Origin: Halorubrum aidingense JCM 13560
Lineage (GTDB): Archaea > Halobacteriota > Halobacteria > Halobacteriales > Haloferacaceae
Length of the DNA stretch: 64,000 nucleotides
Direction: 5' to 3'
Assembly (NCBI RefSeq): GCF_000336995.1
Contig: NZ_AOJI01000017.1
Coordinates: forward strand, 71,528 to 135,527
How positions within the stretch are numbered: the first letter of the stretch is position 1; the number at the start of each line of letters is the position of its first letter. The position numbers were made by a program, and so were the translations under genes. Shown in pieces: positions 41,801-50,725 of this stretch. The notes under the pieces were generated by a model. That model was not told the origin of the DNA. It searched no databases and worked only from the letters and a program-made list of their open reading frames with translations.

Positions 41801-42721
41801 CTATCGATCGTCCGCAGCGGCGGCGCGGGCCGCGATGCGCTCCGCCTGCGCGATGAGCGGCGCGTCGATCATCTCGCCGTCGACCTGGAACACCGCCCGC
41901 CCCGCTTGCTCCGCCTCGTCGCGGGCGTCGAGGACGGCCTCGGCCCACTCGATCTCCTCCGGATCGGGCGTGAACGCCTCGTTTATCGGATCGACCTGTG
42001 CGGGGTGGATCGCGAGCTTCCCGTCGTAGCCGAGCGTGAGCGCGAACTCGGTGTCCTCGCGGAGCCCGTCGACGTCGGAAAAGTCCGTGTACACCGTGTC
42101 GATCGCGTCGACGTCGGCCGCGCTGGCCGCGAGCACGACGTGCTCGCGCGCGTAGAGGACTTCGGTCCCGGCCGCGGTCCGCGTCGCCCCGAGGTCGGCA
42201 GCGAGGTCTTCGGCGCCGAAGACGACCGCGTCGGTCGGGTCGGCACCGGCGATCGACCGCGCCGAGAGGACGCCGTCGGCGGTCTCGACTAGCGCGAACA
42301 CGGCCGGATCGATCCCCCGCGCCGCACACAGGTCGGCGACGCGTTCGACGCGCTCCGCGGACGCCACCTTGGGGAGCATGATCGCGTCGAGACGGAGGTC
42401 GCGACCGCCGCTCGGTTCGTGGTTGCCGCTCGGTTCGTGCTCGCCGTCCGTCCCGGGTTCCCCGCCCGCGGCCGTCGGCCTCATCAGCGCGTCGAGGTCG
42501 ACCGCCGCGGCCTCGGTCGTCAACCGAACGCACACCTCGGCGTCGGGGTCGAACGCCGGGTCCGAAAGCACCGCGCGGACGTGCTCGCGGGCCGCGGCCT
42601 TCCGATCGGGGGCGACGGCGTCCTCCAGATCGAAACAGATCACGTCGGCGCCCGCGTCGGGGGCCTTCCGCATGAGCTCCGGGCGATCGCCGGGCGAAAA
42701 CAGGAGGCTTCGTCGGGCCAT
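41801..42721 (-). CDS. CoA ester lyase, HpcH/HpaI-CitE family
   Basis: A 306-residue TIM-barrel lyase of the CitE type. It begins ARRSLLFSPGDRPELMRKAPDAGADVICFDLEDAVAPDRK and shows the catalytic EDLAADLG and IHPAQVDPINEAF. Archaeal and bacterial members act as L-malyl-CoA or methylmalyl-CoA lyases or thioesterases, or as citramalyl-CoA lyase. It is divergent from a MaoC-type hydratase with a short shared promoter region. In some haloarchaea this pair belongs to a C4/C5-CoA pathway. The ATG giving MARRSLL is preferred over an in-frame GTG three codons earlier. Confidence 0.85.
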   Translation of the reverse strand: MARRSLLFSPGDRPELMRKAPDAGADVICFDLEDAVAPDRKAAAREHVRAVLSDPAFDPDAEVCVRLTTEAAAVDLDALMRPTAAGGEPGTDGEHEPSGNHEPSGGRDLRLDAIMLPKVASAERVERVADLCAARGIDPAVFALVETADGVLSARSIAGADPTDAVVFGAEDLAADLGATRTAAGTEVLYAREHVVLAASAADVDAIDTVYTDFSDVDGLREDTEFALTLGYDGKLAIHPAQVDPINEAFTPDPEEIEWAEAVLDARDEAEQAGRAVFQVDGEMIDAPLIAQAERIAARAAAADDR

Positions 42722-42808
42722 ATCGGTCACTCCCGGCGCATCGATATTAAAAACGGCCGGACGCGGCGGAGCGATACCGCTTTGAAACGCCCGGGCGACG
42801 GTCGGACC

Positions 42809-43309
42809 ATGTCAGGACGCTACTACGAGGAGTTCACGGTCGGCGAGACCATCGAGCACGCGACGCGGCGGACGATAAGCGAGGCCGACAACCAGCGCTT
42901 CTGTGACATGACGATGAATCAGCAGCCGCTCCACCTCGACGCCGACTTCGCCGCGGAGACGCAGTTCGGCGAGCGGCTCGTCAACGGGTTGTACACGATG
43001 TCGCTGGCGGTCGGGGTTTCGATCCCGGAGACGACGGACGGGACCATCGTCGCGAACCTCTCGTACGACGACGTCGATCACCCGAATCCGGTGTTCCACG
43101 GCGACACGATCCGAGCCCGATCGACGGTCACCGACAAGCGGGAGACGAGCGACGGCAACCGCGGCGTCGTCACGATGCACGTCGAGGCGTTCGCGGTCGG
43201 GGGGACGGACGGTGACGACCGTCTCGTCTGCGAGTTCGACCGGACCGTCCTCTCACGAAAGCGGCCGGACGAGCGCGACGGGCCCGAGGGGAGCGACGAG
43301 AGCGAGTAG
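42809..43309 (+). CDS. MaoC family dehydratase (hotdog fold)
   Basis: A 166-residue single-hotdog hydratase. It starts GRYYEEFTVGETIEHATRRTISEADNQRFCDMTMNQQPLHLD, where Asp and His in the last part (N-QQPLHLD) match the catalytic pair of (R)-specific enoyl-CoA hydratases, then GERLVNGLYTMSLAVG and PVFHGDTIRARSTVTDKRET. It probably hydrates an enoyl-CoA. Too short to be a two-domain mesaconyl-CoA hydratase; a partner or homodimer is possible. Divergent from the CitE-like gene. Confidence 0.88.
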   Translation: MSGRYYEEFTVGETIEHATRRTISEADNQRFCDMTMNQQPLHLDADFAAETQFGERLVNGLYTMSLAVGVSIPETTDGTIVANLSYDDVDHPNPVFHGDTIRARSTVTDKRETSDGNRGVVTMHVEAFAVGGTDGDDRLVCEFDRTVLSRKRPDERDGPEGSDESE

Positions 43310-43310
43310 T

Positions 43311-43940
43311 CTACGGAGACCGCTCCCCTTCGCTCTCGCCCTCGCCCGCTAACAGCAGCCCGAGGTACGACGTGCGGACCTGCGCGGACCCGTCGAGCCC
43401 GAGTCGATCGAGCGCGTCGAGCGCCTCGTCGCGGGTGGCCTCGATCGCGGCCGCCTCGGGGACTTCCCGCTCGATCTCGACGAACTCCCCGACGCCGTCG
43501 ACGGCGTCGAGCGTGACGGTAAACCCGTCGTACGCCCAGAACTCCCGCCGCTTTTCGACGGTCGCGGCCGGCTCGAAGCCGAGTCCGGCGAACACCCCGG
43601 CGGCGGCGTCGCCGTCGGCCACGGCCGTCTCGTATTCGGTCCGGGTCTTCGACCCCTCGTCCAACAACGGTCCTTTATAGGTGATTTTCACCGTTTCGTC
43701 CTCGTCACGGTCGTCGTCGCCGTTTCCGTCATCCGTCCCGTCGACCGAGCCGATCCCGTCCGGGAGCGGAGCCTCGCGGCGCACTCGAAGGGCCTCATCG
43801 GTCTCGGCGAAGTCGCGGTGCGGGGCGTCGTAGTACACGTCTCGCTGGCGCCTGGCGTCGACGCGCTCGGCGCCGGCGGCCCGCAGCCGTTCGCGGACCG
43901 CGTCCACGTCGGCCGGGACCTTGATCTCGACCTCGTACAT
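43311..43940 (-). CDS. CYTH domain protein, class IV adenylate cyclase-like
   Basis: A 209-residue tunnel-fold (CYTH) protein. The signature ExExK occurs as EVEIK at residues 3-7. Further strand motifs: RQRDVYYDAPHRDFAETDEALRVRRE, VKITYKGPL, RTEYETAV, RREFWAYDGFTVTLDAVDGVGEFVEIE. CyaB-like members make cAMP or hydrolyse triphosphates; the archaeal activity is probably a triphosphatase. The gene converges with MaoC at a one-base gap. Confidence 0.88.
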   Translation of the reverse strand: MYEVEIKVPADVDAVRERLRAAGAERVDARRQRDVYYDAPHRDFAETDEALRVRREAPLPDGIGSVDGTDDGNGDDDRDEDETVKITYKGPLLDEGSKTRTEYETAVADGDAAAGVFAGLGFEPAATVEKRREFWAYDGFTVTLDAVDGVGEFVEIEREVPEAAAIEATRDEALDALDRLGLDGSAQVRTSYLGLLLAGEGESEGERSP

Positions 43941-44074
43941 ATCATCGCGTCCGGCGGGTGCGTTCTTAAAGAAGGCGGGACGTCGGCTCCGCGCTCGGCG
44001 GCGCGAGCGGCGGGTGCCCTCCCGCGCCGGGGCGAACCGTGCGCCTTAAGGGTATAACAGGTGACGTTCAGGGT

Positions 44075-45007
44075 ATGAGCGATCAGGAGCAAGCGGACGC
44101 GGCCGAGGACGCCGAGACCGAAGCCGAGACCGAGAGCGCCGGACTGGAAGACGGCGACTTCGTTCGCGTCGCGTACACGATCCGAACCGCCGACGACGAC
44201 CGCGTCATCGACACCACCGATGAAGCGGTCGCCGAAGAGGCCGAGATCGACACCGAGGAGCACGAGTTCGAGCCGCGCGTCATCGCGCTCGGCGCCGGGC
44301 ACGTGTTCCCCTCGGTCGACGAGGCGTTCATCGGTGCGGAGGTCGGCGACGAGGGCGTCGTCGACGTCCCCGCCGAGGACGCGTTCGGCGCGTACGACGC
44401 CGACGAGGTCGAGACCGTCAAAGCCGACAAGATCCCCGAGGACAGCCGCTACCCCGGCGCGCAGATCCAGATCGACAACCGTCAGGGCTACCTCGAGACG
44501 ATCATCGGCGGCCGCGCCCGCGTCGACTTCAACCACCCGCTCGCCGGTGAGGACCTCGAGTACGAGTACGAGATCCTCGAACTGATCGACGACCGCGAAG
44601 AGCAGGCCGCGGGCATGCTCGGGATGTACCTCCAGGACGCCCCCGAGGTCCGCATCGAAACGGTCACCGAGGAAGAAGAGACCGTCACCGAGGACGACGA
44701 CGGCGAGGAGACCGTCGAGACCGAAGAAGTCGAGAAGGACGTCCTCTACGTCACGGCGACGCAGGCGATGCAGATGAACCAGCAGTGGATGTTCCAGAAA
44801 CAGCAGATCGCGCAGGACCTCATGAGCCGGCTCGACCTCGACCGCGTGGTCGTCGAGGAGGTCATCGAGGGCGGCGGCATGGGCGGTCTCGGCGGCATGA
44901 TGGGCGGCATGGGCGGCGCCGGCGACATCGAGGACGCGCTCGAAGACGTCGACGTCGACGCCGACGAGCTCGCCGACGAGCTCGACGGCGAACTCGACGA
45001 GGAGTAA
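44075..45007 (+). CDS. FKBP-type peptidyl-prolyl isomerase (SlyD-like)
   Basis: A 310-residue chaperone/isomerase. Acidic tail (1-25), then the FKBP domain with VRVAYTIR and RVIALGAGHVFPSVDEAFIGAEVGDEGVVDVPAEDAFG; the inserted flap and a second part RVDFNHPLAGEDLEYEYEILEL close the domain. The C-terminus adds a charged segment and Gly/Met-rich GGMGGLGGMMGGMGG, then a very acidic end, as in haloarchaeal SlyD-type proteins. It assists folding in the high-salt cytoplasm. The ATG giving MSDQEQ was chosen. Confidence 0.92.
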   Translation: MSDQEQADAAEDAETEAETESAGLEDGDFVRVAYTIRTADDDRVIDTTDEAVAEEAEIDTEEHEFEPRVIALGAGHVFPSVDEAFIGAEVGDEGVVDVPAEDAFGAYDADEVETVKADKIPEDSRYPGAQIQIDNRQGYLETIIGGRARVDFNHPLAGEDLEYEYEILELIDDREEQAAGMLGMYLQDAPEVRIETVTEEEETVTEDDDGEETVETEEVEKDVLYVTATQAMQMNQQWMFQKQQIAQDLMSRLDLDRVVVEEVIEGGGMGGLGGMMGGMGGAGDIEDALEDVDVDADELADELDGELDEE

Positions 45008-45104
45008 CCCCCGACCAACTCCGGCGGCGCCCGCGAGGGTGCGTCGGGGCACAACCGCGACGACGAATCGATCCTTTTTGTATCGCAGTCGATCACCACC
45101 AGTC

Positions 45105-45365
45105 ATGGAAATCGAACGCGCACGCGAGGACGCGATCGTCGCCGCCAGCGCCGGTGGCACGACGATCGCGATCGCGCTGCTGTCGGGCGTGGTCGGCGTC
45201 GTCGACGTCGCCACGCTGCCGACGCTCGTCCCGCTCGCCGTCTACGCGGTGTACTTATTCTCGCGAAAAGGCGGTCCGTACGGCTCGTTTGACACCCCGC
45301 GGAACTGGGCGATCGCGGCGGTCATCGCCGGTGCGCTCGTGCTCGCTACCGCGACGCTGTCGTAG
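45105..45365 (+). CDS. small hypothetical membrane protein (86 residues)
   Basis: Three predicted membrane helices: about 10-33, 34-52 and 67-85, with a short charged loop RKGGPYGSFDTPRN between the second and third. No family recognised. It lies 97 bases after the FKBP gene, preceded by a T-rich stretch that may be a terminator or promoter element. Confidence 0.65.
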   Translation: MEIERAREDAIVAASAGGTTIAIALLSGVVGVVDVATLPTLVPLAVYAVYLFSRKGGPYGSFDTPRNWAIAAVIAGALVLATATLS

Positions 45366-45386
45366 CGTCGCGGTCGGAACGGCGGC

Positions 45387-46010
45387 TCACGCGATGTCTC
45401 GACTCGTGTCGACCGACACGGTGTCGGTGAGCTTCAGCTTGAGCGGCTCTTCGAGGGCCGCACCGCCGCGGAACTTCGGCACGACGAGCCGGTTCACGAT
45501 ATCGGTTCCGGTCACCGTCGTTCGGAGGTCGAAGACGATGTCGGCGATCTGCTCGGTCACGAGTCGATTGGGCGCGTCGGCGTCGCCTTCGAGCGCGTGG
45601 AGCAGGACCATCGCGTCGGCAGCGGCCGCGTTCTGACGGAGTTCGTTGAGGAACCGCCGGTACCCCGCCCGGTCTCGATGCTCCAGCGGTTCGACGGAGT
45701 CGACGACGACGGTGCCGCGATCGGGGATGTCCGCGGCCAGATCGAGCACCTCGTCGAAGGAGTCGTCGTCGCCGACGCCGCGCACGTCCGTCCTGTCCGA
45801 CTCGTCGGTGTCGAGCGTGAGCGTCTCTTCGACGGCGTCGGCCGGCCGGACGGTCGTCAGGTACAGGCAGTCGCGGACGCGAGAGAATCGGTCCAAAATG
45901 AGCTCCGACTGGCTCGCCGGGTCGGCCGTCAGCGCGACGACACTACCGCTCGGGAGCCCGCCGCCGAACTCCCTGTCCAGCACCGAAATCCCGGTCGGAA
46001 GCGTCTCCAT
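45387..46010 (-). CDS. RecA-superfamily/KaiC-like ATPase, HTR-like
   Basis: A 207-residue P-loop-like protein of the haloarchaeal HTR-like set. It starts LPTGISVLDREFGGGLPSGSVVALTADPASQSELILDRF, where the usual Walker A Lys is absent (SQSEL), so ATP binding is doubtful; Walker B-like VVVDSVEPL follows. The C-terminal part DIVFDLRTTVTGTDIVNRLVVPKFRGG is shared with KaiC. Such proteins are thought to be degenerate ATPases with regulatory roles. Same orientation as the MinD-like gene upstream. Confidence 0.8.
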   Translation of the reverse strand: METLPTGISVLDREFGGGLPSGSVVALTADPASQSELILDRFSRVRDCLYLTTVRPADAVEETLTLDTDESDRTDVRGVGDDDSFDEVLDLAADIPDRGTVVVDSVEPLEHRDRAGYRRFLNELRQNAAAADAMVLLHALEGDADAPNRLVTEQIADIVFDLRTTVTGTDIVNRLVVPKFRGGAALEEPLKLKLTDTVSVDTSRDIA

Positions 46011-46131
46011 ACGATCGCTGCCGTCTCTGTGGTTTTGGCTCTGTCGGTGGGGGCCAATCCGCCGGGGCTCGCCGCTGCTCGGACTCGGTCTCATCGGGCG
46101 GCAGTGTCGTTACAAGCGGCGGTGCCGTCGA

Positions 46132-46809
46132 TCACGAGACGCGCCACCGTTTCGAGCCGTATCGGGTGACGAGCGCGTCCGCGATCCCGTCGTACGCCGA
46201 CCGGACCCCGGGATCGGACAGCGGTTCGGGCGCCGCGTCGGGGACGCGACCGAGCACCGGGCAGTCGAACAGCCCGGCAACCCCGTCCGGGACCGAGTCC
46301 GCGCGCGCGACGACGACGCCGAGCGGCGGGCAGTCGAGCCGTCTTGCGATCGCCGCCGTCTTCGCGGCGTCGCGGAGCGCGGCGCGGCGGAGCGGTGTCA
46401 CGAGCAGACAGCGGTCGGCGACGCGGAGCGGCGCCGCGGCGTCCGGTGAGGCCCCCGCCGGACAGTCGAGTAGCGTCGGCGCGTCGGTCGGTACCGCGTC
46501 GTCGAGCGCCGCGAACGTCGGGCAGGCGTCGACGTCGCGAGGGGCCTTCGGCGCTCCGAGCACGGTCGGCGCCGAACGGGTCAACCGGATCTCCCCGCCA
46601 GCGTGAATCGCATCGACGAGGGTGGGATCGCTGTCCGGGGCGGTCATCGACGCGGCGCGGGTCTCGGCCGCGAGGCGGGCTAGGTTCGGGAGGTCCCAGT
46701 CGGCGTCCGCGGCAACCACCGGCGCGCCGCGCCGCGAGAGCGCGTCGGCGACCCCGAGGGTTGTGGTCGTCTTCCCGCTCCCGCCTTTTCCGCCGGCCAC
46801 GGCTATCAC
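46132..46809 (-). CDS. MinD/ParA-like ATPase
   Basis: A 225-residue deviant Walker A ATPase. It starts MIAVAGGKGGSGKTTTTLG (signature Lys8, P-loop Lys13), followed by PVVAADADWDLPNLARL and LLDCPAGASPDAA; later VVVARADSVPDGVAGLF. Initiation is at GTG, placed 24-31 bases after its TATA box. Members partition DNA or position protein complexes at the membrane; the membrane-targeting helix typical of MinD is not obvious at the C-terminus. Gene pairs with the KaiC-like gene downstream. Confidence 0.85.
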   Translation of the reverse strand: MIAVAGGKGGSGKTTTTLGVADALSRRGAPVVAADADWDLPNLARLAAETRAASMTAPDSDPTLVDAIHAGGEIRLTRSAPTVLGAPKAPRDVDACPTFAALDDAVPTDAPTLLDCPAGASPDAAAPLRVADRCLLVTPLRRAALRDAAKTAAIARRLDCPPLGVVVARADSVPDGVAGLFDCPVLGRVPDAAPEPLSDPGVRSAYDGIADALVTRYGSKRWRVS

Positions 46810-46832
46810 GAGCGCGGGTGAGTCGGTATCGC

Positions 46833-46840
46833 ATATAAAT
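46833..46840 (-). promoter_or_regulatory. TATA box for the MinD-like gene
   Basis: On the minus strand ATTTATAT lies 24-31 bases before the GTG at 46809. This supports a leaderless mRNA beginning with GTG. Confidence 0.6.
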
Positions 46841-46878
46841 AACGGGACCGCCGCGGGGAAATAGCGTCGCGGGCGCGG

Positions 46879-47271
46879 TCAGTCCTGACAGCAGCCGCCG
46901 GCCTCGCCGCCGAAGTCGACGGCGAGCGGGTCCGAAATAGCCTGGTTGACGGCTTCGAGGGTGTCCGTCAGCTCGTCTTGCGCGTCGAGGAACTCGCTCA
47001 TGACGGGCATCGCGTGAAGCTCGTCTTGTGCGTCCTGAACCGTGTGGAGGTCGGCGTTCGTCGCCTGTCCGCTCTGTCGGGCCTGCACGAACTCCGCGCG
47101 GAGCTGTTCGAACTCGTCGATCTTGGCTTGTACCGCCTCGTCGCGCTGGACGGCCTCTCGGGCGTCCTCGAAGCGCTCGTACTCCGGGGTTTCGGCGATC
47201 CGCTCGCCGAGTTCGCGACCGAGCTCCTCGATTGCGGGCCGTTCGTCGGGTGAGGCCTGTTCGACGCTCAT
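46879..47271 (-). CDS. YlbF/YmcA family protein
   Basis: A 130-residue helical bundle protein of the YlbF/DUF964 group: EELGRELGERIAETPEYERFEDAREAVQRDEAVQAKIDEFEQLRAEF, then VMSEFLDAQDELTDTLEAVNQAISDPLAVDFGG and a C-terminal GGCCQD. Bacterial members stimulate RNase Y-dependent RNA processing and bind iron-sulfur clusters via C-terminal Cys; the archaeal role is unknown. The two-Cys tail is consistent with cluster binding. Confidence 0.85.
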   Translation of the reverse strand: MSVEQASPDERPAIEELGRELGERIAETPEYERFEDAREAVQRDEAVQAKIDEFEQLRAEFVQARQSGQATNADLHTVQDAQDELHAMPVMSEFLDAQDELTDTLEAVNQAISDPLAVDFGGEAGGCCQD

Positions 47272-47363
47272 ACCGAATTCTTGGTCCGAACCCGTTTGAA
47301 CCTGCCGGAGCCGGGCACGCGGGACGGCTCGGGCGGCGGCTCGCGCCCGCGGAGTGCCCGGCG

Positions 47364-48044
47364 TCAGACTCTCTGCGATTCGACGAAGGCGACAACGTCG
47401 GCCAGTTCCTCCTGGCCGATGCCGTGGCCGCCCGGGTAGCTCCCGCGGGTGACCGCCGCACCGATCTCGGCGAAGCGGTCCGCGGCGTCCAGCGACCGCG
47501 ACTCCGGGATAACGCGATCGCCTGCTCCCGCGGCGACGAAGACCGGTTTTCCCTCGATCCCGTCCGGGTCGAGGTCGGCGTGTGAGTCGGCGAGGTACCC
47601 GTGGAGCGCGACGACCCACGCGTAGCGGTCCGGGTTCTCCAACACGAGCGAGAGACTCGTGATCGCCCCCTGACTGAAGCCGAGCAGCCCGATCCGGTCG
47701 GGGTCGAGCGAGTAGGCGTCGACCGCCGCGTCGACGCTCTCGGCGACGAGGTCGAGACTCCGTCGGAAGTCGGCCGCGTCCGGCTGGCTCGCTTCGAGCC
47801 CGCCCGCGGACAGGTCCAGATCGTACCACGTGTAGCCGCCGTGCAGCGGGTCCGGCGCGCGCAGACTGAACACGTGATGGTCGTCCGGGAGGTGTCGCGC
47901 GACGGGGAGCAGATCCTCCTCGTCGGCGCCGCGGCCGTGGAGGATGAACACGGCGGGGGCGGCCTCGGTGGCCTCCGCGGCGAGGTCGGTCTCGGATTCG
48001 GCGTCGGGCGCAACGTGGACGTGTTCGAGCGGAAGGTCGGCCAT
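47364..48044 (-). CDS. carboxylesterase/phospholipase-like alpha/beta hydrolase
   Basis: A 226-residue serine hydrolase. FILHGRGADEEDLLPVARHL is the oxyanion side, GLLGFSQGAITSL the nucleophile elbow (Ser in GFSQG), and the acid and histidine lie in GAGDRVI and PGGHGIG. Related to bacterial carboxylesterase II and phospholipase/thioesterases. The N-terminal acidic stretch is haloarchaeal. It is on the same strand as YlbF but 92 bases away. Substrate unknown. Confidence 0.88.
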   Translation of the reverse strand: MADLPLEHVHVAPDAESETDLAAEATEAAPAVFILHGRGADEEDLLPVARHLPDDHHVFSLRAPDPLHGGYTWYDLDLSAGGLEASQPDAADFRRSLDLVAESVDAAVDAYSLDPDRIGLLGFSQGAITSLSLVLENPDRYAWVVALHGYLADSHADLDPDGIEGKPVFVAAGAGDRVIPESRSLDAADRFAEIGAAVTRGSYPGGHGIGQEELADVVAFVESQRV

Positions 48045-48251
48045 GTGCCCGCCGTTCGTCGGCTCGGCGGTTGTATCCGTCGGCCGCGGCAGGGTCAGCG
48101 GCCGAACTCGCGTCTGGGGACGCGCGTTGAGCGGGTACGCGCGCCGGACACGTGTGCGCCGTGCGCGCCGGGTGCGGGATGACCACGATCGATCGCCGAC
48201 TGCGACCGTCGAACGCGCCGTTTAACCGTCCTGCCGCACAATTCGTTCGAC

Positions 48252-49292
48252 ATGAGCGGCTCCACGGAGGGTGACCTCACCAAGACGGGGATGGCCCTGA
48301 AACACGACCGCGAGTGGGACTACGAACTCGACCGGATCGTCGAGGCCATCGAGGAGCGCGACGCCTCGAAAGTCGGCCTCCAGTTCCCCGAGGGGCTCAA
48401 ACGCCGCGGCCCGAAGGTCGCCGACGACCTCCGCGAGGCGGCGCCCGACGACGTGACGTTCATGCTGTCCGGACAGCCGTGTTACGGCGCCTGCGACCTC
48501 GACACCTACCTGATGCGCCGGACCGACGTGTTCGTCCACTTCGGCCACACGCCGATGAAGGAGTCCGACAGCATCGTCTACGTTCCCCTCTTCTCGAACG
48601 TCGACCCGTTCCCGATCATGGAGGACGCGCTGGAGGAGCTGGACGACCCGTCGGAGAACGCCGACGTCGGGCTCGTCACGACGGCTCAGCACATGAACCG
48701 GTTCGAAGAGATGACCGACTGGCTAGAGGAGCGCGACTACGAGGTCCACACCCGCCGCGGCGACGATCGCCTCACGAAGGAGGGACAGGTGCTCGGTTGC
48801 AACTACGCCTCCGCGGACATTCCGGCCGACCAGGTGCTGTACGTCGGCGGCGGGAAGTTCCACCCGGTCGGTCTCGCGATGGAACATCCCGAAAAGCGCG
48901 TCGTCATCGCCGATCCCGTCAACAACGCGGTCTCGATCGCCGAGCACGACCAGTTCCTCAAACAGCGCTACGCCTCGGTCCACAAGGCGATGGGCGCCGA
49001 GAAGTGGGGCGTCATCTTCTGTACGAAGATCGGGCAGGGCCGCTGGGAGAAGGCCCAAGAGATCGTCGACAACAACGAGAACGCCTACCTGATCACGATG
49101 GACGAAGTGACGCCGGACCGCCTGCGAAACTTCGACATGGACGCGTTCGTCAACACCGGCTGTCCCCGGATCACGACCGACGACGGCCCGCGCTTCCACA
49201 AGCCGATGCTGACGCCGGGCGAGTACGAGGCCGCGATCGGCGAGAAGCCGCTCGACTCGATCGAGTTCGACACGTTCCACGACACCTGGTGA
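48252..49292 (+). CDS. dph2: 2-(3-amino-3-carboxypropyl)histidine synthase
   Basis: First enzyme of diphthamide formation on EF-2; a noncanonical radical-SAM enzyme with a 4Fe-4S cluster. Three Cys, one per domain, are visible: in SGQPCYGACDLD (about 80), in VLGCNYAS (about 180) and in NTGCPRITT (about 300). The 346-residue length is typical for archaeal Dph2. Long leader of about 200 bases upstream contains TATA-like GTTTAAC. Dph6 is about 8 kb away. Confidence 0.95.
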   Translation: MSGSTEGDLTKTGMALKHDREWDYELDRIVEAIEERDASKVGLQFPEGLKRRGPKVADDLREAAPDDVTFMLSGQPCYGACDLDTYLMRRTDVFVHFGHTPMKESDSIVYVPLFSNVDPFPIMEDALEELDDPSENADVGLVTTAQHMNRFEEMTDWLEERDYEVHTRRGDDRLTKEGQVLGCNYASADIPADQVLYVGGGKFHPVGLAMEHPEKRVVIADPVNNAVSIAEHDQFLKQRYASVHKAMGAEKWGVIFCTKIGQGRWEKAQEIVDNNENAYLITMDEVTPDRLRNFDMDAFVNTGCPRITTDDGPRFHKPMLTPGEYEAAIGEKPLDSIEFDTFHDTW

Positions 49293-49396
49293 GCGGCGCG
49301 GCGCGGAGCCGCTGACACCTCGGCCGCTGCGGACCCGGTCGGGTTCGCGCTCTTCGAATGGAGAAAGGGTTTCACTCGTGAGAGTGATCCACCCGC

Positions 49397-50173
49397 ATGG
49401 TCCCGACACAGGTTGCGTCCCTCCTCTGGCGCGTCGTCGCCGCGACCGGTCCAACGCTCGATCGCCCGCCGCAGTGGACCGGCTTGGAAGTTCTCGGATC
49501 GGCGGCCGTCGAGTTCGTCGTGACCGCCGTTGGCGTCCTCCTCGTCAGCGTAGTCGTCTCGTCGGTTGCGCCCGATTTCACCGACGGCGGCGTTGAGTAC
49601 CTCCGCGCGGAGCCCGGAGAGGCGTTTCTGTACGGCGTCGCGGCGTACGTGGCGATAGTCGTCGCGATGTTTCTGCTCGCGATAACCGTCATCGGTCTCC
49701 TCGTCGTCGTTCCCGCGGTGATCGCCATCGCGATCCTCAGCTTCGGCGGGACGGCAGTCTCCGTTATCGCCCTCGGAACGTGGATCCGATCGGCGCTCGG
49801 AGACGGCGCCGCGAACGGGCGCGAGACCGCGCTCGTCGTCGGCGCGGTAGCGTGGGCGGGGCTTGGACTCGTCCCCGTCCTCGGCGGGCTCGTGCGGTTC
49901 GTCGTCGGCGCGATGGGGTTCGGCTACCTCGCGCTCTGGCTCGCCAACGGACGGTTCGACCGCGATTACGGCTCCGTCGACGTCGGCGGGTACGGGGGAT
50001 CCGGCGGGTCGACGCGCGGTCCGGCCGCTATCGACGAGGGTGCCCCTGACGAGAGCTCGGACGACGATCCCGACCGCTTCCGCAACATCGCGGCGGTGGA
50101 CGCCGAACGGGAGGCGGAAGAGGACGCTCGGGACTCCGACGGGGGGACCGGGACGACCGATCGCGATCGGTAG
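49397..50173 (+). CDS. hypothetical membrane protein (258 residues)
   Basis: Four hydrophobic segments: near 34-55, 78-98, 100-125 and 145-181. They are followed by an acidic, Gly/Ser-rich cytoplasmic tail (from about 190) with EGAPDESSDDDPDRFRNIAAVDAEREAEED. The LLAITVIGLLVVVPAVIAI segments resemble membrane proteins found beside bactofilins, but the match is not strong. Possibly a membrane scaffolding or transport protein; unassigned. Confidence 0.65.
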   Translation: MVPTQVASLLWRVVAATGPTLDRPPQWTGLEVLGSAAVEFVVTAVGVLLVSVVVSSVAPDFTDGGVEYLRAEPGEAFLYGVAAYVAIVVAMFLLAITVIGLLVVVPAVIAIAILSFGGTAVSVIALGTWIRSALGDGAANGRETALVVGAVAWAGLGLVPVLGGLVRFVVGAMGFGYLALWLANGRFDRDYGSVDVGGYGGSGGSTRGPAAIDEGAPDESSDDDPDRFRNIAAVDAEREAEEDARDSDGGTGTTDRDR

Positions 50174-50250
50174 TGCGAACGCCGGGAGACGGCCGACGGT
50201 CGTCAGCGGGCGCGAGCCGGGCTACGGTTCCCCGCCACAGACGGGCGAGC

Positions 50251-50703
50251 TCACCGCGTCGTCCCGACCTCCCGCTCGACGTAGTCGACGGCGTCCGCGG
50301 GCGAGGCTACCGTCTTCACGCCCTCGACGTCGTGCGTGTCGAGCCCGGCGACCGCCCGCCCGTGCGCCAAGGCCAGTCCGATCTCAGAGAGCGTTCCGTG
50401 CGATCCGGCGACCGCGATCGCGGCGTCGCCGTTCGACACGACGAGGGCGTTTCGCGCGTGGCCGAGCCCCGTGGCGATCGGCGTTTCGACCCACGGGTTC
50501 GCGTCCTCGCGGCGATCCGTGGGGAGGATACCGATCGTCTCGCCGCCGGCTTCGGCGGCGCCCCGACAGACGGCCTCCATCACGCCGCCGAGGCCCCCGC
50601 AGACGACCGTGTGTCCGCGAGTCGCGAGCGTTTCCCCGAGCGCTTCGGCGACCGCCGCCGTGTCGGGACCGATCGAACTGCCGCCGATGACGCTGACGCG
50701 CAT
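50251..50703 (-). CDS. LOG-like/TIGR00725 family protein
   Basis: A 150-residue Rossmann-fold protein related to LOG (cytokinin riboside phosphoribohydrolase-like) proteins. It has RVSVIGGSSIGPD, a strand TVVCGGLGGVMEAVCRGAAEAGG with the GG-VME motif, then AGSHGTLSEIGLALAHGRAV in place of PGGxGTxxE; the catalytic Arg/Glu set therefore is partly changed. Nucleotide-binding is likely, activity uncertain. Start lies 23-32 bases after a TATA box. Confidence 0.85.
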   Translation of the reverse strand: MRVSVIGGSSIGPDTAAVAEALGETLATRGHTVVCGGLGGVMEAVCRGAAEAGGETIGILPTDRREDANPWVETPIATGLGHARNALVVSNGDAAIAVAGSHGTLSEIGLALAHGRAVAGLDTHDVEGVKTVASPADAVDYVEREVGTTR

Positions 50704-50725
50704 GTCGCCCAGCGGGTGCCGGGAG

